Source of the DNA: Gnetum montanum
Taxonomy: Eukaryota; Streptophyta; Gnetopsida; Gnetales; Gnetaceae
Length of the DNA: 64,000 bases
Direction: 5' to 3'
NCBI GenBank assembly: GCA_015680685.1
Contig: MNCI01014982.1
Location: 21,824-85,823, forward strand
Part shown: positions 1 through 12,108 of the stretch, piece after piece
Layout of the letters: every line of letters begins with the position of its first letter
Numbering within the stretch: the stretch's first letter is position 1
The notes under the pieces: model-generated
The model's input: only the letters and a program-made list of their open reading frames with translations
What the model was told of the DNA's origin: nothing
The model's database searches: none
Position numbers and translations under genes: made by a program

Positions 1-400
1 GAAATTTTCTTATGGTACTAAAAGTCATATTATCTAAGGATTTGTTTTTTTGTTGGAGCTCAATGTGATATTTATCACAAAAATATTTTGGCATGGCTCC
101 TAATAAATGTTCCTTAGCTAACTTTTCATGCATTAACTTACCTCTATAGTACCTCTCTTCCTTGGTATCTAGGAAAGAAGAAAGGTTTTATATTCTAACG
201 TGGCTTTAAAGAACATTTGTCTATAGTTTATACCATAATCATACTTATCTCCTATAAATTATTTAGTAGTTGCATTAATAAATAATATTGATGATCCATT
301 TAACAATTTCATCCTAATACTAACATCTATTTGATTCCACCATCATCTTAAATTTTCTACAAAGTTAAATACACAATTTTGTATGACATCTTGACTTAGA
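1..400. other. unassigned AT-rich sequence at the left edge
   Basis: I see no supportable gene here. All frames are short and stop-rich. It borders the integrase remnant that starts near 400, so it may be more of the same old transposon or an unrelated insertion, but no motif decides this. Confidence 0.4.
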
Positions 401-770
401 CATTAATCTAGCGCAAATGGAATGACTCATGATACTCAACATGCTAGATGAAAACTGAAGAGTATCTCTAATGATGAATGAAATGCACAAGGCATACAAT
501 AAACAATGTCACAAAACATAGATAAGGAATGTTACATTCAAACTAGGAGACAAGGTTTTCTATTGGAATCCGAGGCATGTGCCACAACGAACTAAGTTTC
601 GAACATTATGGAAAAAATATTACATCATATGTTTAACTTTTTTCTCTGAGTATATGTCAATTTACCACCCAAAAAGCTATCAGAATTACATGCTAGTCAA
701 TATTTAGAAATTTAAATCCTTCATGGACTTCCAAGAAACTAGTCACAATACTAACATCTCTAATCAAAAA
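400..770 (+). pseudogene. integrase C-terminal remnant of plus-strand Athila-like element G
   Basis: Translating the plus strand across frameshifts gives a decayed Ty3-type integrase tail. There is a YNKQ..K stretch, then a GDKVFYWNPRH segment near 560, then a KFRTLWKKYYI segment near 600, which corresponds to the GPY/F module that follows the integrase core in plant Ty3 elements. The same place in element C reads LWKGPYIVQAIYPSG (about 21150, minus strand). At least two stops and one frameshift are present. It is followed by a TCATGGGGGGATACCC block near 812, which also marks the end of gag or pol in elements A and C. Confidence 0.6.
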
Positions 771-2792
771 TAAGCTTACTCCATCTTTTGAATCTCCATC
801 TTCCAACTTAGTCATGGGGGGATACCCATCTACCATAATATCTTGATGAGGATGAAAATGGATTTTTCTTCTTTTTGTTTTGCAATGTTCTTTATATTCT
901 TTCCATTTTCTTTATATTTTACTGATTATTTTATATATTTGTCTTTTCTAGTTATTTTCATTTAGTCTTAATTGAAATCTCTAATTTTCTTCCATGACTA
1001 TTATGAATTTTTAAAATTTTTGAATGCAACTATCATGGTTATGATTTAATATTTATGCCAAATTTGTCTTTTGGTTATCCTCTCTACTAATAGTCTATCA
1101 ATTTTCTATGGTACCAGGTAATGAGTTCATAATGTTCACCCATTTAATCTATCTCGTGTGAAGTTCTATGTCATGGTAACATGGAGGTTCTTTCACATAA
1201 AAACTAAAAGTAACATATGATCTTGTTACCTAATGAACTTGGAAAGGACCAAGTGGAAATGGAAAGGGGTATCACCTGAAGGGGATTTTTTGTGTTCTTT
1301 TCTCAACTTCCTTCTTAAGTTTTATGGATCCTCATAGGTATATCATCACTTCTAGTATCGATCATAAAAGGAAGTATGTCTCTATATGATGTGGTTCTTA
1401 CTAAAAAAATATATAAAAAAATAGAAATTCAAAGAAAACCTCTTTGACAATCTCTTTGCCTACAAGCACTAGTTATGGAACTAGAAATACATGTTATCCA
1501 TGCCTGAAGGTATCCCTCTAACTAAGGCCCTAACTACTTCATTCTTTTCTTTTCTTCTTCTCTTTGAGTGATGATTGTCCTTTGTGATTGATGTAGGCTC
1601 ATAATGGAAGAAAATATGGAATACATCAATGCAAGGTCATTATCATTAGAATGGACTTTGTTAAGACTTGGAATGAACGGATATTAGATCATCTTCATAA
1701 TGAATTTCACTAAGAATCCCATGAAACCATGATGCATATTTTTCCTCTACCATTATTGTACTCCATTTTCTCTCACATTCATGCCTCATGCCATGGTCAA
1801 TTGATAGTTTTGTTTTATATTTTATATAATCCTAAGACAATCCCTCACATTGGTATAGTGTTTAACTTGAATAATAATTCATCATCTAGGTTGCCTACAA
1901 AGTTCCTATGATGAGATTATGCAAGGGCATAAGCCTGTTTTTTCAGGGAGGACCTACTTGCATATCTCTTGGTTTATTTCAAGTTCAACCCCCTAGCCAT
2001 GGACCTTATTATGATCTTAATCATCTTCATAGCTTGCATCATCAAATTTACTCTACTTTGGAATAAGGAACATCCTCTAATTACTCATCCCACATGATAA
2101 AATTGCTTCAATTTCTTAAACCATACCCTCAATTGTATTGTTGTTATGATTTCCTAGCTTTTTTCCACCACCCCCCAACTTTTGGCTCTTGTTTTAATCC
2201 TAAACTTGTTAAAAATTCCTCAATATCTTAAGCTAAAAAATAATTGTGAATAGCTGAGTCAATGCATCCTTGTCAAGATAGCCTCATCAATGGATGTTTG
2301 TTGATACAACATAAAAATCCTTTAAATATGCATGAAACTTAGCTCATTTTACACATTTTCTTCTATATGCATAAGGAATTTTTGTCATTTTTTAAAGCTT
2401 ACAGCCTTCCAAGAGTAATAACAATTGTTCATCCATTTTCACCCATTCTTCGATCTTTGAGCTACTAGAGATATACTTTACATCATGGGAGCATCAAATA
2501 TTATGTCTTTATAGAAAAGTTTTTAGAAATTTTTAAAACATTCCATGAATAATGTATTAAAATAATATTAAATTAATAATTATAAGAGTTAATATCAACA
2601 TTCAACCTTCATTAATGCATAAATAAACTAATAATAAAATAATATCATACATCTATGTTCACTAAATAAGAACTTAATGTTAAAATCCAAACTTTTGTCT
2701 AATAAACTTAACCTAATAAAATCAAGAAAGGTATCTAAATGAAATAAGAGTATAGCCAAATGACTAACCCTAAGTTATGTTTGTGATCACAG
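770..2792 (+). mobile_element. non-coding spacer of element G, between pol and ORF2
   Basis: No gene is visible. The spacer shares landmarks, in the same order, with A, B, D and H. These are an 'aaccaagtggaaatggaaag' type block near 1240, a 'catgttatccatgcctgaagg' type block near 1490, and a purine-rich 'cctgtttttt..agggagga' block at 1933..1956, which is the decayed copy of CCTGCTTTGGGGAGGA. This order places the region between integrase and ORF2. Confidence 0.5.
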
Positions 2793-3650
2793 ATGACACC
2801 TAAATGAGGACCACAAGCAAGAGCCCATCATGGCCCATTGAGAAATAACCACATAGTAAAAGTAGATAATAACAAAAACTACAACAACAATCCCAAGAGT
2901 AAGTTGCTAAGCCCACCCCTGCTACTAAGCCCATATGTGAGGAGTGCAAGGTGGAATATATCCACCAGATTCCCAAAGTAGAAATGGGGCAATCCAAGTA
3001 GGATGAGCTTCCAAGACTACATACTAATCTTGAGGTCATGCTCATAGTGGCCTACTTGAAGAAGGTCCACACCAAAGAAATTTAGAGTTCCAACTTACAA
3101 GAACTAAATTTTAGACCTTTCCTAGAGCTTGCACAAGAGGAAGTTAGGATGTAGCTGCAAGGGCCTCCACCATGATCCATTCTCTCCACCAATGTAGAAT
3201 GGTACATGAGGGAAACCTATTTCTTCTAGAAAAACTTATAAGGAGATGCAACTATTAAGATTAGAGACATCACCATCTTTCATTTGGTTGAAGTAATAGC
3301 ATAGGCCATTGGATTATGCAACACTGGAGCAAAAATGGTAAAGGTGGTTACTCAAGAGAACATAGAAGCCAAGAAAGAGTGGGTTCAACAATGCTATGGA
3401 GTGGACTATATGGAGTATAATGCCCTAACTAAGGCAAAGCAAGCCTATTTCAAGATCGTGGTCTATCACTTCAATCCAACAATGAGGCCACGAAAGATAA
3501 CTACCTTCTCCACTAGGGCATGCATGGCTCTAAGAGAAAAGTTTTTAGTCAACCTACTCTAGCTATGGATGGATAAAAACCAAATCAAAATCTTCATGAT
3601 AATCAATTTCATGTCATCTTGGTTCATTTTCACTAATGATTAGACTATGG
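2793..3650 (+). pseudogene. ORF2 remnant of element G (putative plant transposon protein-like)
   Basis: The presumed start is the ATG at 2793, preceded by GTGATCACAG, the counterpart of the TGATTGTAG that precedes ORF2 in C, B and D. Translation begins MTPK and then meets a stop. Across 3090..3330 a broken frame gives fragments such as ILSTNVEWYMRETY and GDATIKI. From 3335 to 3562 a 75-codon open frame reads through a WVQQCYG motif and a YFKIVVYHF motif. These align with W-L-x-R-x-Y-G and YFKIGTYHIFP of ORF2 in elements A, C and E. The family resemblance is to the 'putative plant transposon protein' domain. The coiled-coil and C-terminal parts were not found downstream. Confidence 0.55.
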
Positions 3651-6530
3651 AAAAACCAAGACTAAATGGCACTGGTAGTAGCAGGTGTGATCTTGTACTT
3701 AGAAGGAGACTTTGATATCTATCTCTACCCTATCGATGAGTAGTAGTGAAGGAATGTAGTAGTGTATTACTTACAAGGTATGGATGAGCTAATTAAATGG
3801 TTGGCTAGGGATCTAGCAAAGTTGCACTCTCACCTTCTCTTTTTTTTCCATCATTTATTCTTCATCTCTTTCTTTTCACTCTATGTATTTTTTTTTTTTG
3901 TGGCAAGAATTTGATTAGGCAAAGAGGAGGATGAGATTTGTTCATCCAAAGAGATGGCCTTGCATCTGATTGTGATGTCTCACTAGTTGTTGGGAATCCA
4001 TAGGTGTCTCATCAATAGGTTTAACAAGACTGATAAAGACATGTACCTACTATGAGAAGGTTCCACTTGTAAATGCTTGGTGACTAAGCATTATGAGAAA
4101 GTGAGCTTAAGCTTATCTTTCAATGATGGTGGTGGTTACGTGGCATAAAGCATTCAATTGGTCTTCCACTTGTATGAGTGTTAATTCTACAAGTATTTAG
4201 GTTTAATCATGATAAAATATTCTCAAATTACCTTAATTATGCCTATTTTCTTCCCTTGGGATTTTCTATTTATCTCCCATGTTTATAACCCCTCTTTCTT
4301 AATTCTTGGATCTAAGGAATGAGTAGATTGGATACAATGATTCAAATCTCATGAGTTTGGATGTCATTTAATATAAGATTTTCAATTTTTTATTCTTCTT
4401 GCTCTCTTTTGTGGCTTGTTTGGTTCGATCCTTGGTTGGATTTTTAGGATTTTCATAAGCATTTGTTCTTCTTATTCTTTTCATTTATATTTTTCAAGTG
4501 GTTTAAGCTAGGTGTGTTGATCATGAAACAGAGGCACTGATTTGACTATGTACTTTGTAATTTTCATGGTTATTTAAATTATTTCCACTTTATTTTTACA
4601 TACCTATGTAATTCTTGATTTCATATTTGTAATTATGTTTCTCTCATGTCCCCAAGAGTTATACTTATCATTGTTCTTATGGTCATGTTTTGCAATGGTA
4701 GTACTATATCATGAGGATCTTACTTGATTTTTAGCATTTTTATAGCTCATCATGTTTAGTCAAGTGTGCTTGGGATTTTGTAGATCTACTTGGAAGGAGA
4801 TTCAGAGATCTTAGTTCTTAGTTTATGGTCCTACAAGAGAACCACTAGTCCTAGAAGATGAGGAGGAACAACACCAATCACCAAATCCAACACCTATACA
4901 TGAGAGACCTCCCTTAAGAGAGAGATTTGAAGGCTAATAGTCATGCTCTTGATCTATTAGGTTAAGTACGTGTCCTTTCAAGATCTTCCCAACAAGTGAT
5001 AAAGGAGCTATTAGGAGATTATTTGAAACCAAATGACATGAAAGAAGATGTAGTGTGAATGACATGTAAAATAGATCCATCCACAAGGCTAAGGTAATAG
5101 ACCTTGAGACAAAGCTATAGAGATTCTTATGTCTACACCCTATTCTTTTGACTAGTTCCTAATTCATGCAAGCATATTACAGTAATTTTCACCTCTACCA
5201 CCACTCCTTAGCACTTCTTGGTGAGGTGGCTTATATTATAATGTAGCCATGATCTATATTATACATTTGTAAGTCCTTCGCATTGATCTTATCATCTATC
5301 TAGTCTTTATTTTTGTCTTCAATTTTAAAGCTATGGAAGTTATGGAGGGAATATGAGGTATCTAGTGATAACTTATACATTGATTATAAGTCCTAGATTT
5401 GGGAAATATTTCATGTGCCTTGTGTTTATGGTATAGCATGTTCTATTAAGGTTATTGGTATTTTCAAATGCATTCTTGCCTCCTACGTCACACTTTGAGG
5501 TTATGTGCTTACTCCAAGATCCTTAGAATGATTCCAGTTTCATTCATATGCTCTTTGGTCTTTCTAGCATGCTTTCTCAAGTTCCAGATTTTATTTGAAT
5601 ATAAAATGGAAAGTGTGATTTAGGGAAGTGCACTGACTATCCTATGTTAGTGTAGGGTCACTTATGTAGCCCGATCTAGGCCTGCATTCTCCTTCCTTAT
5701 CTTTTGTATGACTTGGATCAACTCAAGCTACATTGACACCTAGGTATTTATGAACCTCCTTCATTACTTCATGAAAATTATAAATACTTGAGATAAGCTC
5801 TCACCCACACCTTAGACATACTTTTATTTTATTTAATCTTATGGTATCCAATTTCTATGAAGAGTTCTTCCTCCCTTAGGTAAGTTGATTCCTTTTCTTG
5901 TTTGTGTATGTCCTTTGAGTCATCACTTTCATAAGTGCAACTATACTCTGTTAAAGTGATATCATGCTTACATAGCCTAGAATCATTTGGTTGATGTAGA
6001 TTCCATGGTTCGCACAGTGAATAAAGCTCATGGTTTTTCCTTTCTCTACCATTGATGCCTTAGAAATAAAAATAATAAAAATATCTATTTAATTTCCATT
6101 TTGATCAAGCTGTAATGATGTATCCTTATCCAAGGAGATCATAATAATATAGCATGATGTTGGGTCATCAAGGTTGTGACTAAGAGCCATGTTTATTTAC
6201 ATTTTATGTGTGGTGTTGCACTTGTCCTTAAAAGGAATTGCAACATGAGCTTTGCACCTATCCCTAAAAGGAATTATGTTGTGTGTATGTCTATATTTTT
6301 TTTATTCTTGTATTCATGAAATACATAGAAATTATAAAATATAAATATTACAAATATTCTCTCATCTTTCTCATTGTGTCAACATGGGTTTTCATTGTAT
6401 CATATGTATCATATCATCTTTTATATTTATTGAATGCAAAAATATGCATGAGTGTTCTTGGCAATTCACTTAACATCATCTTGAAAGCTTACAACTAGAT
6501 TGCACTATGTTTGGTATGATATAATTCAAT
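3650..6530. other. unassigned repeat debris, possibly part of an LTR
   Basis: No intact gene. Around 4830..4920 a short plus-strand frame is rich in E, P and Q (EPLVLEDEEEQ, then HERPPLRERF), which would fit a linker in a retroelement polyprotein but is not diagnostic. A TATA-like 'ataaatactt' near 5780 followed by a CT-rich stretch could be LTR sequence, but no paired end or TSD was found. An imperfect 36-bp tandem duplication lies at 6216..6287. Confidence 0.3.
6216..6287. repeat. imperfect 36-bp tandem duplication
   Basis: Two neighbouring units each begin TTGCAC and contain TAAAAGGAATT. The second starts at 6252. They differ at several positions and code for nothing recognisable. Confidence 0.55.
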
Positions 6531-7302
6531 TGCTCCAAAAGTGGTGGGACTCCTAGTACCCATTCATTTAAAGAAAGCCATCATGAGGTAATTTTCTTAA
6601 GTAAAATATCTAAACAAATTAAAGAACATGCTATTGATATTTTCCTAGGAATAAAACCTATATCAAAAGCCTCTTATAGGTTATCCAGTATTAAAGTAAA
6701 AGAATTAAAAGTGTAATTTTCTTTTGAAACACTAATATGATTATATTCCAATATCTATAAAGCTTGCATCAAACCTTCTAAATTTTTTTAAGAATTGGAG
6801 AACTAGAAATAGAACTAGCCTAAGGGAAAAGCAAGCAATGAAGAAAGTTATTAGAATACCAACTATTATCATTCTTGGGATTTCCTTGCATAAGTATGTT
6901 TCTTAAAAGGAATATCAAAACATCATCTTCATTAATGCACTATTCAATCCACTTTACTATAGGGAAAATACCCTAAATTATAATAATTAATAAGGCCAAG
7001 TCCTTTATTATTCTTACTACTAATGGAAATATTCCAAGAAACTCTAGAAAAATGTTTTTTACATTACTTAGTAAACTAAAGAAACTGAAAGATAATATAT
7101 CAATTCTACCATAAAAAGTTTTAGAAGGAGCCTAACACATAGAGTAATAACCATGAGTTAATTGAAGCATCTTCTTTATAACTAAAACTTTGCTAGTAAG
7201 AATAAGCTTTTTTTTTTTTCATTTACTAAGTGCCTTTGCAATTTTATCAACGACATAATTCCAAAAAAACAGTAAGATTACGATCAAAAGAAAAAGATAT
7301 TC
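6530..7302 (-). pseudogene. L1-type LINE, 3' part of ORF2 (split from 28220 onward)
   Basis: Read on the minus strand, the sequence next to the C insertion begins GISFSFDRN, the counterpart of the YLGIPL segment after the RT domain in plant L1 elements. It continues with ILTSKVLVIKKMLQ..HGYYSM and APSKTFYGRID, then SWNISISSKNNKGLGL. This order is typical of the C-terminal half of a plant L1 ORF2 (splicing of clones, then the W..PK..GGLGL region). Stops and frameshifts are frequent. It is the downstream continuation of the LINE at 28220..30640; element C with TSD ctaaa separates the two. Confidence 0.65.
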
Positions 7303-7307
7303 CTAAA

Positions 7308-8259
7308 TGATGAGTGGTGGAGTAATCCAACATCCAACCATACAAGTCACAAGTGTTCACGCACAACCATACAAGTCACAAGTGTTCACGCACAACCATA
7401 CAAGTCACAAGTGTTCATGCACAACTAGATCGTAATCCATGGATGAGGCAATGTGATTATGCTAGTAATTGGTTAAGTCCATGATCGTTATCTTTCCATG
7501 TGAGCTAGTGAAATCTATGGGTATGGTTTAACTCATAGTGAGGTGTATGATAACTGATGTTGATTCACCATCTAGCTCCTAGCATACATGATGAATATAA
7601 AGGTGAATTCTAAACTAAGTAAAACAAATGAAAAATGTAGTCTAGCCTAGTATGATGAGTATCCATTCCTACTCTTCTGTACACACCTTGGACTTTGTGT
7701 AACTACCACTAGGATACCAACTATACATACTAATGGGTGTACCAAGTGATAACACTACTAGGTTACCAAGCAATTACACTTGAGTGCTTGAGATTAGTTG
7801 TACTCATTCCAATTAATATGAGCATGTAAAATTAAAGTACTTTAGAGAAGTAAATCATTAAGCTAAAAAATAGTAAGAAAATTATTCTAAGTGTAATAGT
7901 AAATCTAGAAGAATGTTGTAATAGTGGGAAATAGTTCGATCTTTATTTTCAGTTATACTTATGCCCAAGTACAAAATGCTTAAATAATAATGTTGTTCAC
8001 TAGTTCATGCTACACTATGGGCATTCACACTTCTAATTGCTAAGTCTAAATTCATGAAAAAAATTGAAAGAATTTTTATAAGGGTGGACAAAAATTATGC
8101 TTTGGACCATGCCCCTAAGTGTTGTATTTATAGGTAGGCACATGTCTCACAATATCGGATATTCAATGTTGTGGCTTGGGCTTCGATATTAGGTATGCAA
8201 TATCATAGCTCTAATATCAAATACCTAATAGCATAGCTATCAAAAAATTGATTTTATCA
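7308..8259 (-). repeat. element C 3' LTR (left copy)
   Basis: It pairs with 27321..28214. It is about 58 bases longer than its partner, mainly because a 29-bp unit is present three times (7337..7423). The end near 8259 has the shared palindromic 'atatc' motifs. The polypurine tract TACCCCCAC (plus-strand reading) follows directly. Confidence 0.85.
7337..7423. repeat. 29-bp unit repeated three times inside the element C LTR
   Basis: Units start at 7337, 7366 and 7395, each beginning ACCATACAAGTCACAAGTG. They are almost identical to each other. The partner LTR has one diverged copy near 27349, so the expansion happened in this copy after insertion. There are no spacers between units. Confidence 0.85.
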
Positions 8260-8268
8260 TACCCCCAC
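8260..8268 (-). promoter_or_regulatory. polypurine tract of element C
   Basis: On the minus strand it reads GTGGGGGTA immediately before the TGATAAAA start of the 3' LTR. Element A landed at its outer edge, so its last bases (cccac) were duplicated at 16916..16920. Confidence 0.75.
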
Positions 8269-9153
8269 TGATGAGTAGCGAGGTACCCCTATACTCAACC
8301 ATACGAATACAAGCATTTCACACACAATCTGATCGAACTCCACAGACGGGCTAGTTGTGGTATCTAGATAGTTACTCATTGATCACAGTTCACTATCTTT
8401 CCACATGGACTAGTATATGATTTATCACGTATGGTTCAGTCTAGAGTGAGGTGTATGATGTGTTCCTAAACTAATGCTACTCTTGGAGGTGATGGAAAAT
8501 AATCTTAGCTAAGCTAGGAGGAAAAGGGAAAGAGAGTTATGCTAAGAGGAAATAGGGGGAGAGAATCCAAACTAGCCTAGGAGAGATGAGCATCCATTCC
8601 TTAATCCTCCTTACACATCTTGGACCTCATGCATGACTACTACTAGGATTACCAAGTGTAGATCCTAGGTATGCTACTAGGTTACCAAGTAGTCACACTT
8701 AAATGCTCATGATTAAGCTGTACTCATTCCACATTTAAGGAGTTTAGGGTGAAGAGAGATTAACTATGAAAGAAATAAATAATAATAACAATTAATTAAT
8801 TAAACTAAGTGAATGATGTAATGATGAAGTAATCTTGATCTTTATTTTCGATCATGTGCGTGTCCAAGTACATCACACTCGAATAAAGGATTTCATACAA
8901 TTATAATCATCACACTATGGGCATGCACTGGGAGAAAAGAGTTGAGAGGAAAAAGTGACAAAAAGACTCTATTCTAACACTAAACTGACTAAATATTTCC
9001 TTTCCCATGTGCCTACATATGTATTTATAGGCCCACATAGGAACCACAAAATCACGTATCCGATATTGCTATTGGATGCAATATCGCATACCTGATATCG
9101 TGTATCTGATATCATGGGTCCGATATTGCAACCAGATGAATCACGATTCATCA
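8269..9153 (-). repeat. element A 3' LTR (left copy)
   Basis: 885 bp, plus-strand ends TGATGAG and GATTCATCA. On the minus strand the first 120 bases hold five GATATC/CGATAT-centred motifs, then a TATAAATAC box (about 9022..9030 on the plus strand), so U3 is very short. Confidence 0.88.
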
Positions 9154-9162
9154 TACCCCCAC
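9154..9162 (-). promoter_or_regulatory. polypurine tract of element A
   Basis: On the minus strand it reads GTGGGGGTA directly before the LTR start TGATGAATCG. The same GTGGGGGTA or a close variant occupies this position in B, C, D and E. Confidence 0.8.
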
Positions 9163-9346
9163 GACTGAATGAAAAATCATCCTCAAGTCAAAATGAGAAA
9201 AATCCCCATTGATTACACAATGGATAGGTATAGGATTATTGACTAATAGGGAATCTATTCATGCCATAGTGGAGGACGCAATAGAATAAAATTTGGACAC
9301 AACACAAAAAATGAAAAATTCCCAAAATTACAAAATTGGTTGGAAC

Positions 9347-12108
9347 TCATGTGGTTCTTGGTGGCGGTGGCTCCTCCATGGGTTACTTTCCCTTGTCTTG
9401 TGCTCCAGGTTTTGGGATTTGATAATGTTGAAGTAGTGCCTAGAGATTTTCCTCTTCAGTTCAAGGATCCTGTGCCATCCATGTTGATGCTCCAATGTTT
9501 GACGGAGTCAACACCTCCCATGAGCACAGTACTTGTGGAAACATTTTATTTTCTTTGACATACCAACTCACAAACAATCGTTGTTCCTCCTCGTAGGCTC
9601 TGGCTTTGTCCTTGTATTCCTGAAAATTTATAAACCATCGAGCCAAGTCTTTTGCAACATCCTTTTATCCTTGGTAGCTTGCTTTAACCACCTCTAATTC
9701 AAAATTTGTGACTTCTAGCTTCTACAATGTTTTCTTGTGTTCTACAAATTCTGCTTCATACTTAGTGTAAGTGGTGACTACTTGTTTCTCGAGCTCTATC
9801 CTCAGGCACCCTACTATCAACATGGCTAGATTGGCATACCGCAGGTTTGCCAACTCCATGTACTCTATAAGATCCTAAATCTGTAGGTCCCAACTCTTAA
9901 GTTCTACCTAGTGGGAAAATGCATATGTGTCCAATATGGTCTTCCAATCAGTGTGTTGAGCACTGAAAGTGTTGATGTGGACCTTAGCCATATGGATTTT
10001 CTTCTTGATGATTTGTTTGTACATTCCCACCTAGTCTCAGAAGTGCTCTTTTAGCTTTTCATGCTGCTTAGCCTTGTTCTACCATGCACTTAGTTCAATG
10101 GCTATCTTCTAATGGATGTTGCATACCTCCTCCATTAAGAGGGTTCGATTTTCTCTAGCCAAACGGTTCATGTCTTGGTTGACCTTGATCAACTATTCTC
10201 ACAGTTGCTGAAAATGTTCTTTGAGAACATTCTTTTGTTTTTCCACAAAGGTCAACCATAGATTGTCAACAAAAAGCTATTTTTTTCTTCTTGTAAGGCC
10301 TTGAGTGCCTTGGCATGTGTGCAAGTTTGCACTTGTGCCATGGAGGCATCCTAGTCAGCCTTCTCTTTTTCTTCTACCACTCTTTTATTTTCTACCAACA
10401 ATTTGTTGAGTTGCTTGGTCCTGAACGTATCCCTCTGGTCTATGGGAACAAACTAAGAGGGATCCCGCTATGCAGCTTGCAGAGTTATGAGCCTTTCTTG
10501 TAGTCTTGCTACTTCTGCTTCTACGTGATTGGCCCTTATTTATATCATAACCAACTTTCCTTTAATGGAGATGAGGTCTGATTATGCTACCGTAACATCC
10601 TATGGGATGTTAAACAAGGATGTCATTACCTTTCCTATTTGCAACAATCGATCAAGCGCATCCTCATGTTCTGTAGGAGTCATTAAGGGACCAACCAAAG
10701 TTTGAGCATCCAGTGCTCCTGTGAGATTTGTTGATGGCACAACAGGGACATTAAAAGATTTCTTGATGTGGTCTGTGACCACCTCTATAGCTTCCACTAC
10801 ATCTTGGTGCTACATGACCACCACATGGCCCTTCACTAGTTTCCAATTACACCTGAAAGGATGCAATGTTCCTTGAAATCTGTTGTGACCAATAACTCTC
10901 CTCTCCTCCTCTCTGAATGGACATGTTGCCGCATGCATGATCTATAGAGACATTGGGTCGTACTATATCATCAATGATGTAGAAGATATTTACATCATCA
11001 TGACTTTCCCAACTAACCATCTCAGCGATGGCCCTGAGATGGCTCATCGACAATTGGTAGCCCTATGGTGGTGGCGATGGCTGATCTCACTGGCACATGC
11101 TAGGCCCTACTTCTTATTGTTGACTAGGTCCCATGCTTGGAGGTTGGTTGGGCCCTACAAGTTGAGTTGCAGTGGGCCTCACCATTTATTCTTGCTCTTA
11201 TTCCAGCCCAGCATCTCATTAGCAATTTTCCTTGTAGCTGGTGGCTTTAGCAGTTCAGTGTATGAAGCATTTTGGGCTTTCTTGAGGACATCATTGGTGT
11301 ATCCTCAAATACCAGCATGCTTTCACAACTACTTAATGAGACAAGGGAAGGGCAATGCAAACTTCCCTATCTTATGTTCTTCAAACTGCCTTAAGATCTC
11401 CATGAAATATAGATGAGGTAGGTTAGCATTAACCTTTCCCATCAATATCGTACTTCCTCTTGCCACATATGTTGAAATTTTGTTTTATCTTTTTATGGGG
11501 AAGATGTGATAAGTTCTAATTTTAAAGTATATTTTCTCTTCCAACATCAACTCTCCATAGGTCTTATCTTCTTTACCATATACCCTATCTAACCAAACCT
11601 TTCGCACATCAGCATCAGAGCAAGTGCATAGACAAGAAACCTTTGGCTCTATATTTGGAAGGTTTAACACTTCCAAAATGGCTTGGATGGAGAAATCAAT
11701 AGACACACCACAAATGTTAATTATGGTACCTTCTTCTTGCTTGTGGCTTTTGGATAGGATAGGCCATAATGGAGACCCCTTGAGGTGGTCCCCAATGGCC
11801 TTAAGAGCAAATTTCGTGGAAGGTTTGAAGTTCAATTCCATGATCACTGCAGCTAATGTGGACCTTTCACAAATGGCCTGGACACATCCTCGGGGCAACA
11901 TGAGGTGTCATCCGTATTCAAGCACTGCAGTAGCTCCTTCTTCTACCTGTCTTGATTGTACAGTGGTAGGGCCTTCTTCTTGATGGATACTAAATTATTA
12001 TTCCTCTTGCTCTACATGTTGTTCGATAGGCATTTGTCCTTTACCTCTCTTGGGTTACTTAAACACACCTTAAGAGGGATCTTCTTGTTGTCCATGCTTT
12101 GGGGCTAT
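9347..12108 (-). pseudogene. ORF2 of element A (about 900 codons, function unknown)
   Basis: The reading region starts where C, B and D have ATGGCCCC or ATGGCTCT. Here the start codon has become ATA (12106..12108). The best-preserved part is 11901..11485: SIDFSIQAILEVLNLPNIEPKVS, then KVWLDRVYGKEDKTYGELML, then YFKIRTYHIFP. This resembles the 'putative plant transposon protein' domain seen in plant retroelement ORFs. Then follow a region around 10797..10600 (IKKSFNVPVVP, EHEDALDRLLQIGKVMTS), a K/E/A/Q-rich coiled-coil segment near 10450..10290 (TKQLNKLLVENKRVVEEKEK), and a C-terminal PMEEPPPPRTT ending at 9347. I see no transmembrane segment, so a classical envelope protein is unlikely. Many stops. 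It lies after the spacer and just before the polypurine tract. Confidence 0.65.

Noticed and set aside
7337-7423. Three 29-bp direct repeats as a CRISPR array
   Set aside because: The units abut without spacers, occur inside a plant LTR, and the partner LTR has a single copy.
8264-8268. Treating A and C as one large element with four LTRs from recombination
   Set aside because: Each pair of LTRs has its own matching flanks (cccac and ctaaa), which fits simple nesting.
10937-11983. Plus-strand ORFs of 159 and 119 codons in element A
   Set aside because: They are antisense to ORF2, which has clear homologues in four other elements in the minus frame.
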